Source: an uncultured Alteromonas sp. (lineage in GTDB: Bacteria > Pseudomonadota > Gammaproteobacteria > Enterobacterales > Alteromonadaceae). From it: 43,525 nt of DNA. Positions 42,116 to 43,525 of this stretch are shown one piece after another. The notes under the pieces were generated by a model. The model saw only the letters and a program-made list of their open reading frames with translations, was not told the origin of the DNA and did no database searches. The translations under genes and the position numbers were made by a program. Positions within the stretch are counted from its first letter, which is position 1. Each line of letters opens with the position of its first letter. Where the stretch lies: NCBI RefSeq assembly GCF_913058315.1, contig NZ_CAJXQY010000026.1, positions 1 through 43,525 of the forward strand, in the 5' to 3' direction.

Positions 42116-42181
42116 GTTAAATAAACCGATGAGTTTGTCGTTTTATCAGCAGGTTACTGTTGAATCAGGAGTATAAAAATT

Positions 42182-43525
42182 ATGATAACCAGGCTTAGCG
42201 CATTTAAGAAATCGCCTATCGCAGCTGGAATTTTTGCCTTTTTAGGTGCCGCCTCGCTACCAGCCGGTGCCGCTTCATGGGACTTTGGTGATGTATCCGT
42301 ATCGCTGGATACTAACCTGACACTGGCTACCAGTATTCGTGTTGAAGACCGCGACTACAGTTTAATTGGTAACAGTAATCATCCTCAGTTTAACTGGTCG
42401 GGATATAACGCTGCGACCAATGTTATCTATCCCAGTGGCGATGTATGGGCGCTGGCTAATGGTGCCTACTCCAGTAATGGTGATCTGGGTAACCTGGCAC
42501 ACGATTCAGGCGAAGCATTCTCTACTCAAATTTCCGGTAACCACGAACTGGACATTCGCTATGGCGATATCGGCTTTTTCGCTCGTGGTTTCTGGTTTTA
42601 TGATTTTGAACAAATGGACAACGACCGTCCATGGGACAATCCCATTACCGGTCAGAACACCGAGCTGTGTGACGATCCAAAAGCCAAAGAACTGCTTTGT
42701 ACAGACGTGCGTTTGCTCGACGCGTTCTTCTATGGCGACTGGTGGATTGGCGATAACCCGCTAACGGTTCGGGTTGGTCAGCAGGTTGTCAGTTGGGGGG
42801 AAAGCACCTTCATTCAGCACGGTATCAATACCACTAACCCGGTAGACGTTACTCGTGCCCGCACACCGGGTGCAGAACTCAAAGAAGTCTTCATTCCGGT
42901 GGGAATGGTCTTTGCGCAACTGGGCCTTACCCAGAATGTTAGTGTCTCCGCTTATTATCAGTACGAATGGGAGCGCAGTTGGTTACCGGTTGCCGGTAGT
43001 TATTTTGCCACCAACGATTTTGCAGGCGAGGGCGGTCAGGCTAATAATGTTCAGTTAGGCTTTACCGGTAACCCGGATATCGATTTGGATTTCCTGTTGT
43101 CGTCATTAAACGGACTGGGTGATGCGCTGCGTGCCGGCGGCAATCCTGCGGCGATTAGTCAGGCCTACCTTGCCTATCCAACTAAGGTGGCTATTCGCGG
43201 TTACAGCGATGCGGCTCATGTGGATGCCGATGATCAGGGGCAGTACGGGTTACGGTTAACCTGGTTTGCCGAAGCGCTGAATGAAACTGAAATGAGTTTC
43301 TACCATATCAATTACCATAGTCAGCGTCCGTTAATTTCAGGGGAAACCTCGAACTTCACCAGCGCGGCGATTGCGGAAGATTTGGCCTACATTGCCAGCC
43401 ATAACATTAATCGCGATAACATTACTGAGTTACAGGCGTTCACCGAAGCGAAGTTTTATTATCCCGAAGACATTAAACTGTATGGTTTTAGCTTCAATAC
43501 CAATGTCGGTACCACGGCCCTTGCC
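42182..43525 (+). CDS. DUF1302 family outer-membrane-type protein, 3' truncated by window end
   Basis: 448 codons, open to the end. A signal peptide (about 1-30, AGIFAFLGAASLPAGA then ASWDFG) is followed by beta-rich repeats of the DUF1302 type: FGDVSVSLDTNLTLATSIRVEDR, HELDIRYGDIGFFARGFWFYD, LLDAFFYGDWWIGDNPLTVRVGQQVVSWGES and INTTNPVDVTRARTPGAELKEVFIPVG. The alternating pattern and aromatic girdle suggest an outer membrane barrel. Family members are usually next to DUF1329 genes and are linked with lipid or steroid export, though the role is not settled. CAGGAG at about 42166 is the ribosome binding site. The candidate FadR site in its leader supports a lipid role. Confidence 0.85.
   Translation, partial: MITRLSAFKKSPIAAGIFAFLGAASLPAGAASWDFGDVSVSLDTNLTLATSIRVEDRDYSLIGNSNHPQFNWSGYNAATNVIYPSGDVWALANGAYSSNGDLGNLAHDSGEAFSTQISGNHELDIRYGDIGFFARGFWFYDFEQMDNDRPWDNPITGQNTELCDDPKAKELLCTDVRLLDAFFYGDWWIGDNPLTVRVGQQVVSWGESTFIQHGINTTNPVDVTRARTPGAELKEVFIPVGMVFAQLGLTQNVSVSAYYQYEWERSWLPVAGSYFATNDFAGEGGQANNVQLGFTGNPDIDLDFLLSSLNGLGDALRAGGNPAAISQAYLAYPTKVAIRGYSDAAHVDADDQGQYGLRLTWFAEALNETEMSFYHINYHSQRPLISGETSNFTSAAIAEDLAYIASHNINRDNITELQAFTEAKFYYPEDIKLYGFSFNTNVGTTALA

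Noticed and set aside
46..43525. CRISPR array, tRNA or rRNA genes, prophage
   Set aside because: I saw no regularly spaced repeats, no cloverleaf-type sequences and no phage structural genes on either strand.

Overview
The window looks like a contig end from a marine gammaproteobacterium of the Alteromonadaceae type (Alteromonas and relatives). Supporting signs are the proQ-prc pair, pepN followed by a DUF2835 gene, a rhombosortase-type GlyGly-CTERM subtilase, a branched-chain keto acid dehydrogenase operon, a 4Fe-4S class I fumarase, and moderate GC content with many TTG/GTG starts. This assignment is inference from gene content. The first 45 bases are not genomic: they are the end of an Illumina i5 index primer plus the Nextera transposase adapter, so biology starts at base 46.

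Layout. 46-6987 is ordinary chromosome: the 5' part of pabB (minus strand), fumA, rmuC, a membrane diguanylate cyclase (minus strand), a UbiA-family prenyltransferase and a diverged SRAP/YedK gene overlapping it. 7.09-16.11 kb is an accessory block of about 18 small, same-strand genes, mostly orphan 2-4 helix membrane proteins mixed with single-domain enzymes (ABM monooxygenase, alpha/beta hydrolase, P-loop kinase-like, tautomerase, histidine phosphatase, DUF1428, DUF3703) and one membrane-linked HTH protein. One member carries a frameshift at a T9 tract. The block looks like a cassette array, but I could not find canonical attC ends. 16.2-21.0 kb is one large secreted subtilase on the minus strand.

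21.3-25.1 kb is the bkdA1-bkdA2-bkdB operon (E1 alpha, E1 beta, two-lipoyl E2, no E3). It is followed by rlmJ coupled to a protein-kinase-like gene, then tesB. The 508-base gap after tesB contains what looks like an unannotated small RNA on the minus strand, with a promoter, a GNRA-capped hairpin and an intrinsic terminator. 29.3-33.5 kb carries an alanine-glyoxylate-type aminotransferase, a fused SpmA/SpmB-like membrane protein, a SIMPL-domain protein, msrC and a small acidic protein. 33.5-36.2 kb is proQ-prc. 36.3-42.0 kb is a run of a sodium:neurotransmitter-family transporter, an NhaC-type Na+/H+ antiporter, pepN and a DUF2835 gene, which together would import amino acids or small peptides with Na+, expel Na+ and trim peptides. 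The window ends inside a DUF1302 gene whose leader has a very good match to the FadR operator, suggesting control by fatty-acyl-CoA.

Metabolic links are inferred: Bkd output (branched acyl-CoA), TesB thioesterase and the putatively FadR-controlled DUF1302 gene all touch acyl-CoA metabolism, while Prc, PepN, the NSS carrier and the secreted subtilase fit a peptide-scavenging lifestyle.
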